A stretch of DNA of 64,000 nt from Streptomyces sp. f51 (GCF_037940415.1 NZ_CP149798.1:310001-374000), one strand, 5' to 3'. Numbered from the stretch's first letter, positions 43,701-50,928 are shown. Translations and numbers: made by a program. Notes: generated from the sequence alone by a model not told the origin.

Positions 43701-44462
43701 GGCCGTTGCCGAACGAGCGGAGGCACTGGTGCCGGACTCCGCGGTGGCGGCGGCCGGCACGGTCACCTGGCCGGACAGAGGCGTGCCGGAGGTCGTGCGC
43801 ACCGGAGTCTGTACCTGACAGGACGTCAATTGGGGCTCGGTCAGCGCACATGCGGGCAGCTGGACCAGATGGAGACGCGAGCCGAAGTCGCCGCCGAAGG
43901 CGTAGCGGAACGACGAGTCGTCCACCCGCAGCGCGACCTTGCCGCTACCACCGGGGCCGGTTCGCTGGAGCGTGAAGAGCATCCCGTGGACCCCGGCCGC
44001 CCGTGCGGCCTTCTGGTCCAGCACCCGCACCCGGACTCGCTGCGACCGGGTGGCAGCGGCCGGTCGGGGCCGCGATCCCGCCGCGGCACCCAGCAGGACC
44101 GGAGTGTTCCCGGCCCGCGTCCGCGGTGCCCTGGCGCTCGGGCTCGCGGAGGCTGCCGCGGCGGGCAGGGTCACCACACCGCTGCCCGGCGCGGGGAGCT
44201 TCGTACGCCCGGTGGGGTCGAAGTGCTTGAACGGCTTCGGGGAGGAGGCGCGCCTGGGTGTGGCGTGAGTGAAGGGGATCCGCTTGTCGTGCGGGGCGGC
44301 CGGAGCCGGCACGTGTCGCTCCGACGCGGAGACCGCGTCGGCCACCCCTGAAGGCAGCAGGCCCGCCACCACCAGCGCGCCGGCCACCGCGAGGGCCGTA
44401 CGACGAACACCCCAAGCGCGTAAGTCCGCGCGACCCCGTCTCCGCCCCGCTGTCCGCACCAT
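37776..44462 (-). CDS. Secreted RHS/YD-repeat polymorphic toxin with deaminase-like C-terminus
   Basis: This 2228-residue protein has a Sec-type signal peptide (RRTALAVAGALVVAGLLPSGVADA), an SpvB/TcdB-like region (FAYSYPITVPAAIGGAAPNVDLSYSS...WLGDGW), then dozens of YD repeats (YDALGRLTAVW, YDDAGNLTST, YDALDRLTDAW). The RHS core follows (YTPYGQLRSS, YLGKPQ, GARKYDPALGAFISVDPV, NPLAGYDPTG). The core ends near residue 1960. The 268-residue tip has FCAEDHCDM (Cys2118, Glu2120) and VCTRCQ (Cys2154, Cys2157). That is the C-x-E...C-x-x-C zinc site of cytidine-deaminase-fold enzymes. The extreme C-terminus is a 28-residue Glu-Ala tract. Such RHS shells encapsulate and release a toxin tip against competitors. 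The start at 44462 follows AGGGGG. No same-strand immunity gene follows. Confidence 0.85.
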   Translation of the reverse strand: MVRTAGRRRGRADLRAWGVRRTALAVAGALVVAGLLPSGVADAVSASERHVPAPAAPHDKRIPFTHATPRRASSPKPFKHFDPTGRTKLPAPGSGVVTLPAAAASASPSARAPRTRAGNTPVLLGAAAGSRPRPAAATRSQRVRVRVLDQKAARAAGVHGMLFTLQRTGPGGSGKVALRVDDSSFRYAFGGDFGSRLHLVQLPACALTEPQLTSCQVQTPVRTTSGTPLSGQVTVPAAATAESGTSASARSATAASGAVVVMAAASAASGSSGDYAATSLSPGGSWSTSGNTGSFAYSYPITVPAAIGGAAPNVDLSYSSAGEDARTEGTNNQSSWLGDGWSSTENYVERTYKSCNDDSSSGAPKNDGDECWAGQLLTLSLNGTSTQIVYDDATKTFRPADDTSSTRIEDLTGATNGTANGEYFKVTAGGVQYFFGLNRLPGWSSGKDETQSASTVPVHHAHSGVSACPDSTDFASTSCRLGYRFNLDYAVDLHGNATAWYYTPETGYYGADMKDTAVAYTRGGTLARIDYGMTASTVYSGTAPEQIVFDTAERCIPGTPTGNTCADSQFTPANAASWPDVPVDLNCAKDSSCTNHAPSFWSRKRLTSITTQIQVGGATQQVDKYTLTQSFPDGGDHAPTLWLDSIKRTGLDTLGGASGSTSTPALSFDPPLQLPNRVGTIPQMPLMYHDRIQTVTSETGAQTTVTYDRPNCSSAPAGDPNDPTDAAAQTFASTNTLSCFPVYWTPTGEPAPWMDWFYKYKVASVVTIDPHNSYQDGTQPELETDYAYKGNPGWHYDDNELVKAKNRTWGQFRGYPEVDVTTGDPNVFHYTDGVKVHDQKTLTKTHYFLGMNGDTLPGGKTRSVPSLSSQDDTVSVADDNALAGQVFETDAYTDATGSVDTAVVTVPTIIGPTASRSRSGLPDLTAHMVRTARTLSRQAVSYGWRRTETDTFYNTALGKPTTGMPVQVDDRGETADSGNIAKCVHTRYLSGAVDSLVVTAEVIATAQDCSSAGAAPGGTLISDVRSSYDGHAFAYDGDGQQSPALPSTGDVTLVQKASAATAATATAFVDETRTGYDSYGRVTKTTRTPNSTSPDGKSLAQSVFMSYSPAEGALPVGSTTVTQVTPGVDCSTVTVSSKDCQRAGSTLDAARALPTAKTDAGGLLTSLTYDALGRLTAVWLPNESKANSAPANMTYTYDLSQTAPSVVATNTLLDNGSRKTSETLYDAMLRSLQTQTTAENGTIAVSDTQYDSHGWTVATDNAYNVAGSPAGSLVSVSQVTMPDTTVTDHDGLGRVGLVTEEHDGAKTWTTTSAYAGDRTTVVPPKGGVATTTVVDARGQTTELDQYTAAPSLSGNAADGFTATGGTTTPTTYTYTAADQLHQVTAADRTVWTFDYDLLGRKKSQSDPDAGNSSYGYDDAGNLTSTTDAKKAELDYTYDLLGRKLTGSDKSRSNFQFASWAYDTLRIGLPTSSTRFVQGVTGGYTVATTGYTTLGKPTGTTISLPDAEAPLPTSYTTSYTYTTNDQLPKTQIDPRAQGLNNETITYARDALGNPTRTSSSIGTYVDASVYTNYGEPSRLTFGPSTNPAWATYSYDDQTRRETDRLIERTQAPGPAVDDTSYTYDDAGNPTSTTDHQSETGNTVTDQQCYGYDALDRLTDAWTANDKCAANPPTTGTLTTTPGSYWQSFSYDAIGNRRQSTDHAIGTTGTTSTTSYTHGCTAGCNATGAQPHTLTATTGGTNPTGFGYDEDGNLHTRTPSSGPGQTLTWDDEHHLAEVDTTGSSPTTTKYLYDADGNQLIRRDPAQTTLFAGDTEIVVNTGVTPNVLLGAVRTYNHGGGGAAVAVRSSLTGGGLKYLFGDAHGTTTLAMDATTQQVARRQYTPYGQLRSSANTTTWPDPTRSYLGKPQDATTGYTDIGARKYDPALGAFISVDPVFEATSPQELGGYAYASDNPLAGYDPTGMDNWWADPTMNKPLKGGKPISQKLANDQGFGDLCNAHNCSGYNPKLKPSYLNSAAAAALAAAAGWGANKHIVAITGKNTVSGAIAMENQNLETQDYLDASRQIRSAVYARLQELVDEGELSKNQLNRFATITVAWDEKKRMIYWAAYKAGRRGPGDFCAEDHCDMVAAANGSKKEDLQYTEAVGARDGEEVSVCTRCQLSHELEQFEASGAKMREGGRLWLQQMAQSGIGDGEAEAEAGAEAQAEAQAESTAEAEALAEGFAMGLEDE

Positions 44463-44878
44463 GGTGAGCGACCCCCTCTGATCCAAGGAGCACACAAGTC
44501 ACCGTCGTGAGAGGCGACTTGAGCGCACGTCAAAGCGGAGGCACACGTCGACCAAGATCCCCCCGCAGGACCTCACGCTAGGGCCTACGGCCGACCACAC
44601 AGGCAAAAGAAATCTCAATCACAAGGAAAGAATTCCAAGCTCGAATAAAAAAGGGCCATAAGAGCCAGAATCGAACACGAGCGACCCCGGCCCCCCTCAA
44701 GGGCGGCGACCCCTCAAGGCCGGTGCCCTCTCAAGGCCGATGCCCTCGGAGGTCGGCCGGTCCTTGATCCGCGAGGCCGCGCTGTGCCGTTCGAGTTCGG
44801 GTGCCGCCCGTTCGGGCCCTGAGCACTGCGGTCACCCGGCCCCCGTGGTCGTCGACGGGGCCGACGGGGCCGACGGGG
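44463..44878. other. Gene-free gap with AT-rich patch upstream of RHS gene
   Basis: No credible gene in 416 bp. Positions about 44600-44665 are strikingly AT-rich for this genome (CAAAAGAAATCTCAATCACA...GAATAAAAAAGG) and probably hold the RHS promoter or a transfer scar. Two tandem repeat tracts lie further right (44696-44746 and 44854-44880). Confidence 0.5.
44696..44746. repeat. Three tandem 17-bp repeats
   Basis: CTCAAGGGCGGCGACCC, CTCAAGGCCGGTGCCCT and CTCAAGGCCGATGCCCT follow head to tail with no gap. The second and third differ at one base. Confidence 0.75.
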
Positions 44879-44880
44879 TC
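44854..44880. repeat. Three tandem 9-bp repeats at a GNAT gene end
   Basis: GACGGGGCC, GACGGGGCC and GACGGGGTC lie head to tail; the third runs into the stop codon of the GNAT gene at 44879. Confidence 0.7.
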
Positions 44881-45655
44881 ATCCTTCGTAGACGTACGGC
44901 GTCGTCGTGGTCAGCGGCTGGAAGCCCAGGCGGGCAAGGATGGGGCGGCTCTGGCTGGAGGCATCGACCTGGACGTAGCGGTAGCCGCGCTCGGCGGCGA
45001 CGCGGGCGCGGTGGGCGACGAGGGCGCGGTAGATGCCCCGGCCCCGCCATGCCTCGATCGTGCCTCCGCCCCACAGCCCGGCGAAGCGGGCCCCCGGCAG
45101 GAGTTCCATGCGGGCCGCGCTCACGGGGACCTCACCGGCGAGCGCCACGACGGCCACGACCGCGTTCGGGTCGCCGGTGAGCTGGGCGAGCAGTTGGTGA
45201 CGCAGCCGCGTGCTGTCACGGCCGAAGGCCTGCTCGTGGACCTCGGCGACCAGGGCGACGCCCGCGCGGTCGGTGACGGGGACGATCCGCACGCCCTCCG
45301 GCGGTTCGACGTCGAGGGCCAGACCGCTCAGTTCCGCGACCATCACCGTCTCCTCGGGCTCGGCGGTGAAGCCCGCCGCCCGCAGCCGCTGCCCCAGGTC
45401 CTCCGGCCGGTCGTGCCCGTACAGCTTCCACTCGAAGCCGCCCCCGAGCCCGGAGTAGAAGCTCACCTGTTCGGCGATCGCCGCGTCGGCGCCCGCCGCG
45501 TCGAGGTCGGACCAGAGCACCCCGCTCCACCCCTTGTCCGCGCCGACCAGGCGCACCACCTTGCCGACGCGCTCGACCCGGGCGCCGGGCGCGTCGGGCC
45601 GCGCGCCCTCCCGCATGTCCCGGTCGAACAGCGCCAGTACCGCTTCGTGATCCAT
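44879..45655 (-). CDS. GNAT-family acetyltransferase
   Basis: The 258-residue protein has an N-terminal accessory domain (HEAVLALFDRDMREGARP; VGADKGWSGVLWSDLD; GGGFEWKLYGHDRPEDLGQRL), then the GNAT core with GGGTIEAWRGRGIYRALVAHRARVAAERGYRYVQVDASSQSRPILARLGFQPLTTTTPYVY. The R-G-R-G-I-Y acetyl-CoA loop is intact. The substrate is unknown. The start at 45655 follows GGAGTGACCCC; upstream in-frame sequence is unlikely to be coding. It is the last gene on the minus strand after the aromatic catabolic genes but is separated from the MFS gene by 166 bp and probably unrelated to them. Confidence 0.85.
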   Translation of the reverse strand: MDHEAVLALFDRDMREGARPDAPGARVERVGKVVRLVGADKGWSGVLWSDLDAAGADAAIAEQVSFYSGLGGGFEWKLYGHDRPEDLGQRLRAAGFTAEPEETVMVAELSGLALDVEPPEGVRIVPVTDRAGVALVAEVHEQAFGRDSTRLRHQLLAQLTGDPNAVVAVVALAGEVPVSAARMELLPGARFAGLWGGGTIEAWRGRGIYRALVAHRARVAAERGYRYVQVDASSQSRPILARLGFQPLTTTTPYVYEG

Positions 45656-45821
45656 GGGGTCACTCCAGCACCCCGGGACGAACGGGGCAACGGGAATATG
45701 GGCCCTCCGGGCATCCGCAGGGACCCTCGTGCCCGGCCCTCCCCCGCTCCGCCCGGACACGAGGGTGCCCGGGCGGACCCTTGCGTGGGCCCCGCCCGGA
45801 CACCGGCGCGCACCGCTCCCG

Positions 45822-47147
45822 TCAGCCGGTCGCGGTCAGCTCCCGCTGCGGTGCGGGGTCGGGGGACGTGGTCCTGACCCGGCGCAGGCCGGTCAGGCTG
45901 ACGAAGACCAGGGAGAAGACTCCCGCGAGGGCGAAGGCGGTGAAGCCCGCCGTGGTCGAGCCGGTGGCGAGGAGCTGCCCGCCCAGCCAGGGGCCGAAGA
46001 CCGCGCCGAAGCGCCCCATGCCCGAGGTCCAGCCGACCGCGGTGGCGCGGTTGTCGTCCTCGGAGCGGTGCGCCACCGTCGCGTAGATCATCGCCTGCGC
46101 GCTGAAGAGGAACAGACCGGTCAGGAACACGACGGTGTACGTGAGGGGCAGCGGCATCCTGACGCTGAGGGAGTAGATGCCGACGGCGGTGGCGCCGAAC
46201 CAGATCGCCGAGATCACCGAACCGCCGAACCTGTCGGTGAGCCGTCCCCCGATCAGCATGCCGGCGATGCCGCCGAGGTTGATGACGATGACGAAGCCGA
46301 TCGAGGAACCGAGGTCGTAACCGTTGGCCTTCATGAGCGAGGGCAGCCACTGCGAGACGCCGTAGACGAGGAGGAGACCGCCGAAGGACGCGATCCAGAA
46401 GAGCAGGGTCTGGGCCCAACGGCCGCCGCGGAAGAGGGCGTTGAGAGCGCCGAAGCGGTCGGCCACGGCCTGGCGCTCCTCGGCGCGGGCGGCCAGGTCG
46501 ACGCCGTAGCGGTCGGCGAGCGCGCGGGCCTCCTCGGTGCGGCCCCAGGCCCGGAGGAAGGCCATCGACTCGGGCAGGAACGCGGCCGCCAGCGGGACCC
46601 CGATGAACAGCGGTATCACGCAGATCCAGAAGGAGAGCCGCCAGTCGCCCGTCCCGAGCGCGACGAATCCGGCGACGATCCCGCCGGCCTGGTGAGCGGT
46701 CATCAGGGAGCCGACGATCAGGGCGCGGTGGCCCCGGGGGGCGTACTCGGTGACCATGGTGATCGCGCTCGGCAGCAGACCGCCGAGGCCGAGCCCGGCC
46801 AGGAAGCGGCCGAGGCTGAAGACGCCCAGGCTCCCGGCGGAGGCGCAGACGGCGGACGCCAGCGAGAACACGGCGGTCGACGCGATGATCGTCTTCTTGC
46901 GGCCGACCCAGTCGCTGACGGTGCCGGAGCACAGGGCGCCGATCAGCATGCCGAAGGTGGCGTAGGAGCCGACGTCGCCGGCCTTGCCGGGGTCGATGCC
47001 GAGCGCCTTCGTCTCCAGCATGTGCGGCAGCACGGAACCGTAGATGAACATGTCGAGGCCGTCGAAGAGGACGACCAGCCAGCAGAGGCCGACGACCAGC
47101 GCGGCCAGTCTGCCGCCGCGAGCGGGCAGGGCGAGGGAGGAGGACAT
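45822..47147 (-). CDS. AAHS-family MFS transporter for an aromatic acid
   Basis: The 441-residue permease has twelve spans in two six-helix halves. Helix 1 carries LVVLFDGLDMFIYGSVLP, the DGxD motif typical of aromatic acid:H+ symporters (PcaK, GalT/GenK types). The MFS loop motifs are GTVSDWVGRKKTIIAS and GGRLTDRFGG. The long central loop lies around residues 195-240. It is adjacent to the extradiol dioxygenase and GalBCD-like genes, so import of gallate, protocatechuate or a similar acid is likely. The start follows AGAGGAAACAACG. A TTGTCAACAAT operator core like that of the gntR promoter lies about 130 bp upstream. Confidence 0.9.
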   Translation of the reverse strand: MSSSLALPARGGRLAALVVGLCWLVVLFDGLDMFIYGSVLPHMLETKALGIDPGKAGDVGSYATFGMLIGALCSGTVSDWVGRKKTIIASTAVFSLASAVCASAGSLGVFSLGRFLAGLGLGGLLPSAITMVTEYAPRGHRALIVGSLMTAHQAGGIVAGFVALGTGDWRLSFWICVIPLFIGVPLAAAFLPESMAFLRAWGRTEEARALADRYGVDLAARAEERQAVADRFGALNALFRGGRWAQTLLFWIASFGGLLLVYGVSQWLPSLMKANGYDLGSSIGFVIVINLGGIAGMLIGGRLTDRFGGSVISAIWFGATAVGIYSLSVRMPLPLTYTVVFLTGLFLFSAQAMIYATVAHRSEDDNRATAVGWTSGMGRFGAVFGPWLGGQLLATGSTTAGFTAFALAGVFSLVFVSLTGLRRVRTTSPDPAPQRELTATG

Positions 47148-47275
47148 CGTTGTTTCCTCTCGTCCAGAGGTGGGGGCCCTGGATGCGGTTCGGGGGTGCG
47201 GATCGGCGCGGCGCGTGCGGCCGACCCCGTGGTGCGACAGACGCTAAGGAGTGGACCTCCGGAGTGTCAACGTTT

Positions 47276-47286
47276 TTGTCAACAAT
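47276..47286. promoter_or_regulatory. GntR operator core before MFS gene
   Basis: TTGTCAACAAT here is identical to the 11-bp core of the palindrome in front of gntR (51706-51716). It overlaps the stop codon of the dioxygenase gene and is 129 bp upstream of the transporter start. A second GTGTCAAC half lies just to its left at about 47264-47271. Confidence 0.6.
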
Positions 47287-48235
47287 CTCGGACGGGTGGC
47301 GTTCCGTGGGTGTGGAAGGACTCGATGGTCTTCAGCCCCCAGGCCTGGCCCTTCTTCCGCTCCTCCTCGGTCCAGGTGATCAGCGGCCAGTCGGGGGCGA
47401 GGACGAGCCGGGTGAGCGGGTTGCACAACTCGACACGGTTGCCGCCGGGTTCGTACACGTAGAGGAAGAACGTCTGCTGGATGGCGTGCTTGTGCGGGCC
47501 CGTCTCGATGAACACCCCGGTGTCGAGGGCGAGATCGGCGGCGCGCAGGATGTCCTCGCGGGTGTCCGTGGCGAACGCGATGTGGTGCAGGCGTCCGCTC
47601 GAACCCGTCCAGTCCTCGGTGTAGACGACGTCGTACGACTTGCTGCTGAAGGTCAGCCACTGGGCCGCGATCCGCCCGCTGTCGAGCCGGATCTGCTCGG
47701 TCGGGCGGGCCCCGAGCGCGTCGCGGACGAAGTCCCCGTTCGCGGCGACGTCCGAGGCGAGGTAGTTCACGTGGTCCAGGCGCCGTACGCCGACCCCGTG
47801 GCCGGGTTTGGCCTGCGGCTGGTTCTTCAGCCCGGGCTTCAGGTGGTCCGGCGCCTCGTACCACTCGCTCTCCCAGTACAGGGCGAGTTCATGGCCGTCG
47901 GGATCGGTGGTGACGTACAGCGGGCCGATGCCGGGTTCGTCGCTCACCCAGCGCCCCTCGCGGCCGGCGCCCTCGATCTCCTTGACCCGGCGGTGGAGCG
48001 CCTCCTCGCTGGAGGCGCGCAGGGCGGTGCGCCGGATGCCCGAGGTCGTGTGGGCGGTGAGGGTCAGACTGTGGTGTTCGTAGTCGTCCCAGGTCCGCAG
48101 GTGGACGGAGTCTCCGGAGCGGCCGTTCTCGGTCAGGCCGAGGTACTCCGTGAAGAACCGGACGCTGGCGTCCAGGTCGGGGGTGAGCAGTTCGACGTGC
48201 CCGAGGTGGGCGATGTCGCCGAGCGGCGGGGCCAT
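47279..48235 (-). CDS. Type I (VOC) extradiol ring-cleavage dioxygenase
   Basis: The protein of 318 residues is a two-domain vicinal-oxygen-chelate enzyme that opens a catecholic ring next to the hydroxyls with Fe(II) and O2. The ligand triad is readable: His155 in RRLDHVNYLA, His217/218 in GRLHHIAFATD, Glu269 in GGNRVELCNP. The N-terminal domain starts GDIAHLGHVELLTPDLDAS. Annotation by homology would say catechol 2,3-dioxygenase, but the neighbours GalB, GalC and GalD handle products of gallate-type 4,5-cleavage, so the true substrate is probably a trihydroxy- or dihydroxybenzoate (inference). The GalD gene ends 9 bp upstream on the same strand. Confidence 0.9.
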   Translation of the reverse strand: MAPPLGDIAHLGHVELLTPDLDASVRFFTEYLGLTENGRSGDSVHLRTWDDYEHHSLTLTAHTTSGIRRTALRASSEEALHRRVKEIEGAGREGRWVSDEPGIGPLYVTTDPDGHELALYWESEWYEAPDHLKPGLKNQPQAKPGHGVGVRRLDHVNYLASDVAANGDFVRDALGARPTEQIRLDSGRIAAQWLTFSSKSYDVVYTEDWTGSSGRLHHIAFATDTREDILRAADLALDTGVFIETGPHKHAIQQTFFLYVYEPGGNRVELCNPLTRLVLAPDWPLITWTEEERKKGQAWGLKTIESFHTHGTPPVRDC

Positions 48236-48244
48236 GGGGCCTCC

Positions 48245-49333
48245 TCAGGGTTGGTGTGCGGCTCCGGCCGGCCGGGGGAAGACCGTGCCGTCGAAGATCT
48301 TGCGTGCGGTGCGGACGACGGCGGTGCGCCGGGCCACGGGGGTCTCGTCCCCGGGGCCGAACTCGACTCCCGCTTCGATGTCGAGGAATCCGGTGGGGTG
48401 TTCGATACGCAGCCGGTCGCCCCGTCCCGGCAGCCGCGCCGGCACCTGTCCGACACCCCCCTCCACCCGCAGCCCGGCGGCCACGCTCGCCGCGCCGAGG
48501 ACGCCGATGGAGGTGTGGCAGCGCACCGGGATGAAGGTGCGGGTCGTGACGGCTCCGCCGTGGCGGGGCGGGGCGAGCAGGGTCAGTTTGGGCACGGTGG
48601 CGTTCTCGACGTCCCCGAGCCCCATCAGCCGGCCCGCCTCCAGGTGGATCACGCGGAGACGGTCCGCCAGGGTCTGGTCCGCTTCCAGGTCCTCCGGGTT
48701 CTCGTATCCGGTGACGCCCAGCGAGGACGCGGCGATCAGTACGGTCGGCATCCCGTTGTCCACGCAGGTCACGGGGATTCCGTCGACGAGGTCCCGGGCC
48801 TGCCCCGTCGGCAGCAACGGAGCACTTCCGCGCGGGAATTCGACGACCACGGGCGCCGCGGTCCCGGGCACCCCGGAGATCTCGGCATCGCCCTCGTAGA
48901 CGACCCGCCCGCCTTCGGTGGGGAAGGTCGCGAGCGCGAGGTCACCCGAGTTGACCATGCGGATGCGGACCGACGTGACCCCCTCCCCCGGCGCGACCAG
49001 TCCGCGTTCGACGGCGAACGGGCCGACCCCGGCGAGGAGGTTCCCGCAGTTCTGACGGTCCGACACCTCGGCCTTGTCGAGCGCGACTTGGAGGAACAGG
49101 TAGTCGACGTCGGCTGCGGGGTCGGTGGAGGCGGAGACCACGGCCACCTTGCTGGTCAGCGGATGCCCGCCGCCCAGGCCGTCGATCTGGCGCGGGTCGG
49201 GGCTGCCCATGACCCTCAGCAGCAGCCCGTCCCGTTCTTGGGCGTCGACGGGCAGGTCACCGGCGAGGAAGTAGGCGCCCTTCGAGGTGCCGCCACGCAG
49301 GAGCATGCAGCGCACCCCCGCGGATCCGGTCAC
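48245..49333 (-). CDS. galD: 4-oxalomesaconate tautomerase (GalD/PrpF family)
   Basis: This 362-residue protein has a diaminopimelate-epimerase-like fold and PrpF landmarks: RCMLLRGGTSKGAYFLAGDLP, GSPDPRQIDGLGGGHPLTSKVA, DRQNCGNLLAGVGPFAVERGLV (Cys), CVDNGMPTVLIAASSLG. GalD tautomerises 4-oxalomesaconate keto/enol forms in gallate degradation; PrpF proteins isomerise related aconitates. Context (GalB, GalC, dioxygenase) favours GalD. The start is GTG at 49333, lying inside a set of duplicated sequences derived from the 3' end of the upstream galC gene. The dioxygenase gene starts 9 bp downstream. Confidence 0.87.
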   Translation of the reverse strand: MTGSAGVRCMLLRGGTSKGAYFLAGDLPVDAQERDGLLLRVMGSPDPRQIDGLGGGHPLTSKVAVVSASTDPAADVDYLFLQVALDKAEVSDRQNCGNLLAGVGPFAVERGLVAPGEGVTSVRIRMVNSGDLALATFPTEGGRVVYEGDAEISGVPGTAAPVVVEFPRGSAPLLPTGQARDLVDGIPVTCVDNGMPTVLIAASSLGVTGYENPEDLEADQTLADRLRVIHLEAGRLMGLGDVENATVPKLTLLAPPRHGGAVTTRTFIPVRCHTSIGVLGAASVAAGLRVEGGVGQVPARLPGRGDRLRIEHPTGFLDIEAGVEFGPGDETPVARRTAVVRTARKIFDGTVFPRPAGAAHQP

Positions 49334-49456
49334 GGCGCGGCTCCGCCTCCGAAGCGGAGCCCGCTCATGACGCGGCTCCGTCCCGGAAGCGGGGCCCGCT
49401 CACGGCGCGGCTCCCGGCTCCACCCGGGGAAACGGCCCCGCTCACGGCGCGGCTCC
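49329..49456. repeat. Four copies of a galC 3'-end segment
   Basis: A 16-bp unit, CTCACGGCGCGGCTCC or near variants, starts at 49329, 49364, 49399 and 49441. Spacings are 35, 35 and 42 bp. The 49441 copy contains the galC stop codon, and the 49329 copy contains the GTG start of galD. Confidence 0.7.
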
Positions 49457-50152
49457 GTCCCGTACGTGGTCCTCGTACGCCGTGTAGGTCACGCCCAGGC
49501 GTGCCAGCGTCTCGCGCAACCCGTAGCGGTCCAGGCCGAGTTCGCCGTCGAGGAAGGCGGCGCGGGCCAGCGCCTCCTTGCGCTCGCGGGCCGCGGAGGC
49601 CTCGGCGACCTCGCGGGCCTTCTCGCGCGGCACGCACACCACGCCGTCGTCGTCGGCGAGGATCACGTCGCCGGGCCGGACGATCTGGCCGCCGACGGAC
49701 ACCGGTACGTTCACCGAGCCGCCGGTCGCCTTCACGGTGCCCTGCGGGCTGACGGCGGCGGACCAGGCGGGAAAGCCCATCGCGCGCAGTTCGGCGGTGT
49801 CCCGGATGCCCGCGTTGATGACCAGTCCGCGCACGCCGCGCCGGCGCAGCGCGGTGGCGAACAGCTCCCCGAACATGCCGTCGGTGGAGGGCGAGGTGGT
49901 GGTGACGACCAGGAGGTCGCCCTCGCCGCACTGTTCGACGGCGGCGTGGATCATGAGGTTGTCGCCGGGCCAGGACAGCACGGTGACCGCGGTGCCCGCG
50001 GCGCGGACGCCCTGCTGGATCGGGCGCAGACCGGTTCCGAGCAGGCCCGTGCGGCCCATCGCCTCGTGCACCGTGGCGGTGCCGTACGCGGCGATCGCCT
50101 CGACGTCCTTCGCGTCCGCCCTCGGCGGGCCGGTGACGATCACGCCGCTCAT
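49442..50152 (-). CDS. galC: 4-carboxy-4-hydroxy-2-oxoadipate aldolase (GalC/RraA-like)
   Basis: The 236-residue protein is an RraA-fold HMG/CHA aldolase that splits 4-carboxy-4-hydroxy-2-oxoadipate to pyruvate and oxaloacetate with a divalent metal. Landmarks: AYGTATVHEAMGRTGLL, GPxxxAVTV-like GTAVTVLSWPGDNLMIHAAV, GDLLVVTT, GELFATALRRRGVRGLVINAGIRD (active-site Arg-Asp), PGDVILADDDGVVCVPREKA. The start overlaps the galB stop (ATGA). The 3' end has been partly duplicated downstream (49329-49456), where galD begins. It shares an operon with galB and galD. Confidence 0.9.
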   Translation of the reverse strand: MSGVIVTGPPRADAKDVEAIAAYGTATVHEAMGRTGLLGTGLRPIQQGVRAAGTAVTVLSWPGDNLMIHAAVEQCGEGDLLVVTTTSPSTDGMFGELFATALRRRGVRGLVINAGIRDTAELRAMGFPAWSAAVSPQGTVKATGGSVNVPVSVGGQIVRPGDVILADDDGVVCVPREKAREVAEASAARERKEALARAAFLDGELGLDRYGLRETLARLGVTYTAYEDHVRDGAAP

Positions 50153-50928
50153 GCCAGCTCCCTCGCGATCTGCGGGAAGGGGCGCATGAACGCCTCGGCC
50201 ATGGTCCCGTGCGCCAGGCCCAGGTTGGGGCCGGCGTTGCGCTTGAGCTGGACGCCGCGGCGGACGGCGAGGTCGGTGTAGTAGTCCCACAGGTGCCGCT
50301 GGGCGCCGAGGCATTCCATCGCCTCGCGCTTGGTCGCCCACACGTCGGTGATGTCCAGGAGGACCTCGGGCCTGAAGCCGCTCATCTCGGGCTGGTGGGG
50401 TTCGAAGTAGAAGACGGGCGGGGCGCCGATGATCTCGCCCTCGCCGGGGTAGCCGATGGCCTGGGCGAGGACGCGGGCCTCCAGGGCCATCCGGCTGGCG
50501 GCGGGGTGGTCGCCGTTGTACGGGTCCTCGGTGGGGTGGGTGAGCACAACGTCGGGCTGGGTCTCGCGGTACAGCGTCACCAACTGGTCGGTGAGTTCGG
50601 CGGTGGCGGTCAGCGGGTAGTCGCCCGCGTCGAAGAAGCGGACGGCGGCGCCGAGGGTGGCGGCGGCCTTCTCGGCCTCCGCACGGCGTATCGCCTTGAT
50701 CTCGTCCAGCTTCCTGCCCTCGCGCCAGGCCTTCGCGGACTCGCCGCGTTCACCGAAGGTCAGGCACGCGATCGTGACCCTCTCCCCCCGGGAGGCGGCC
50801 AGGGCGATGGCTCCCCCGGCCCGCCACACGAAGTCTCCGGCGTGCGCGGTGACGACCAGCGTCGACCTGGGCGGGCGCCCCCCGGGCGGGGCGGGGGGCT
50901 CGGGGGCGGGGGCGTGGCCGTGCGTCAT
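50149..50928 (-). CDS. galB: 4-oxalomesaconate hydratase (GalB, PIG-L/LmbE fold)
   Basis: The 259-residue protein has the PIG-L deacetylase fold with a zinc site: the N-terminal VVTAHAGDFVWRAGG (His, Asp) and THPTEDPYNGDHPAASRMALEA (second His). In gallate catabolism this fold was recruited as the zinc-dependent hydratase GalB, which adds water to 4-oxalomesaconate. The HAGD form differs from the HPDD of deacetylases and agrees with GalB. An N-terminal Pro-rich tail of about 20 residues precedes the fold. It is the first gene of the aromatic operon; the gntR regulator ends 75 bp upstream on the same strand. Confidence 0.87.
   Translation of the reverse strand: MTHGHAPAPEPPAPPGGRPPRSTLVVTAHAGDFVWRAGGAIALAASRGERVTIACLTFGERGESAKAWREGRKLDEIKAIRRAEAEKAAATLGAAVRFFDAGDYPLTATAELTDQLVTLYRETQPDVVLTHPTEDPYNGDHPAASRMALEARVLAQAIGYPGEGEIIGAPPVFYFEPHQPEMSGFRPEVLLDITDVWATKREAMECLGAQRHLWDYYTDLAVRRGVQLKRNAGPNLGLAHGTMAEAFMRPFPQIARELA

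Noticed and set aside
44660..44690. TTCGATTC-like T-loop sequence on the minus strand resembling a tRNA fragment
   Set aside because: The flanking bases cannot form a T-stem, and no anticodon or D arm follows; chance similarity.
47150..50281. 1043-codon plus-strand open frame
   Set aside because: Runs antisense through the dioxygenase, GalD and GalC genes; it has no recognisable domain.
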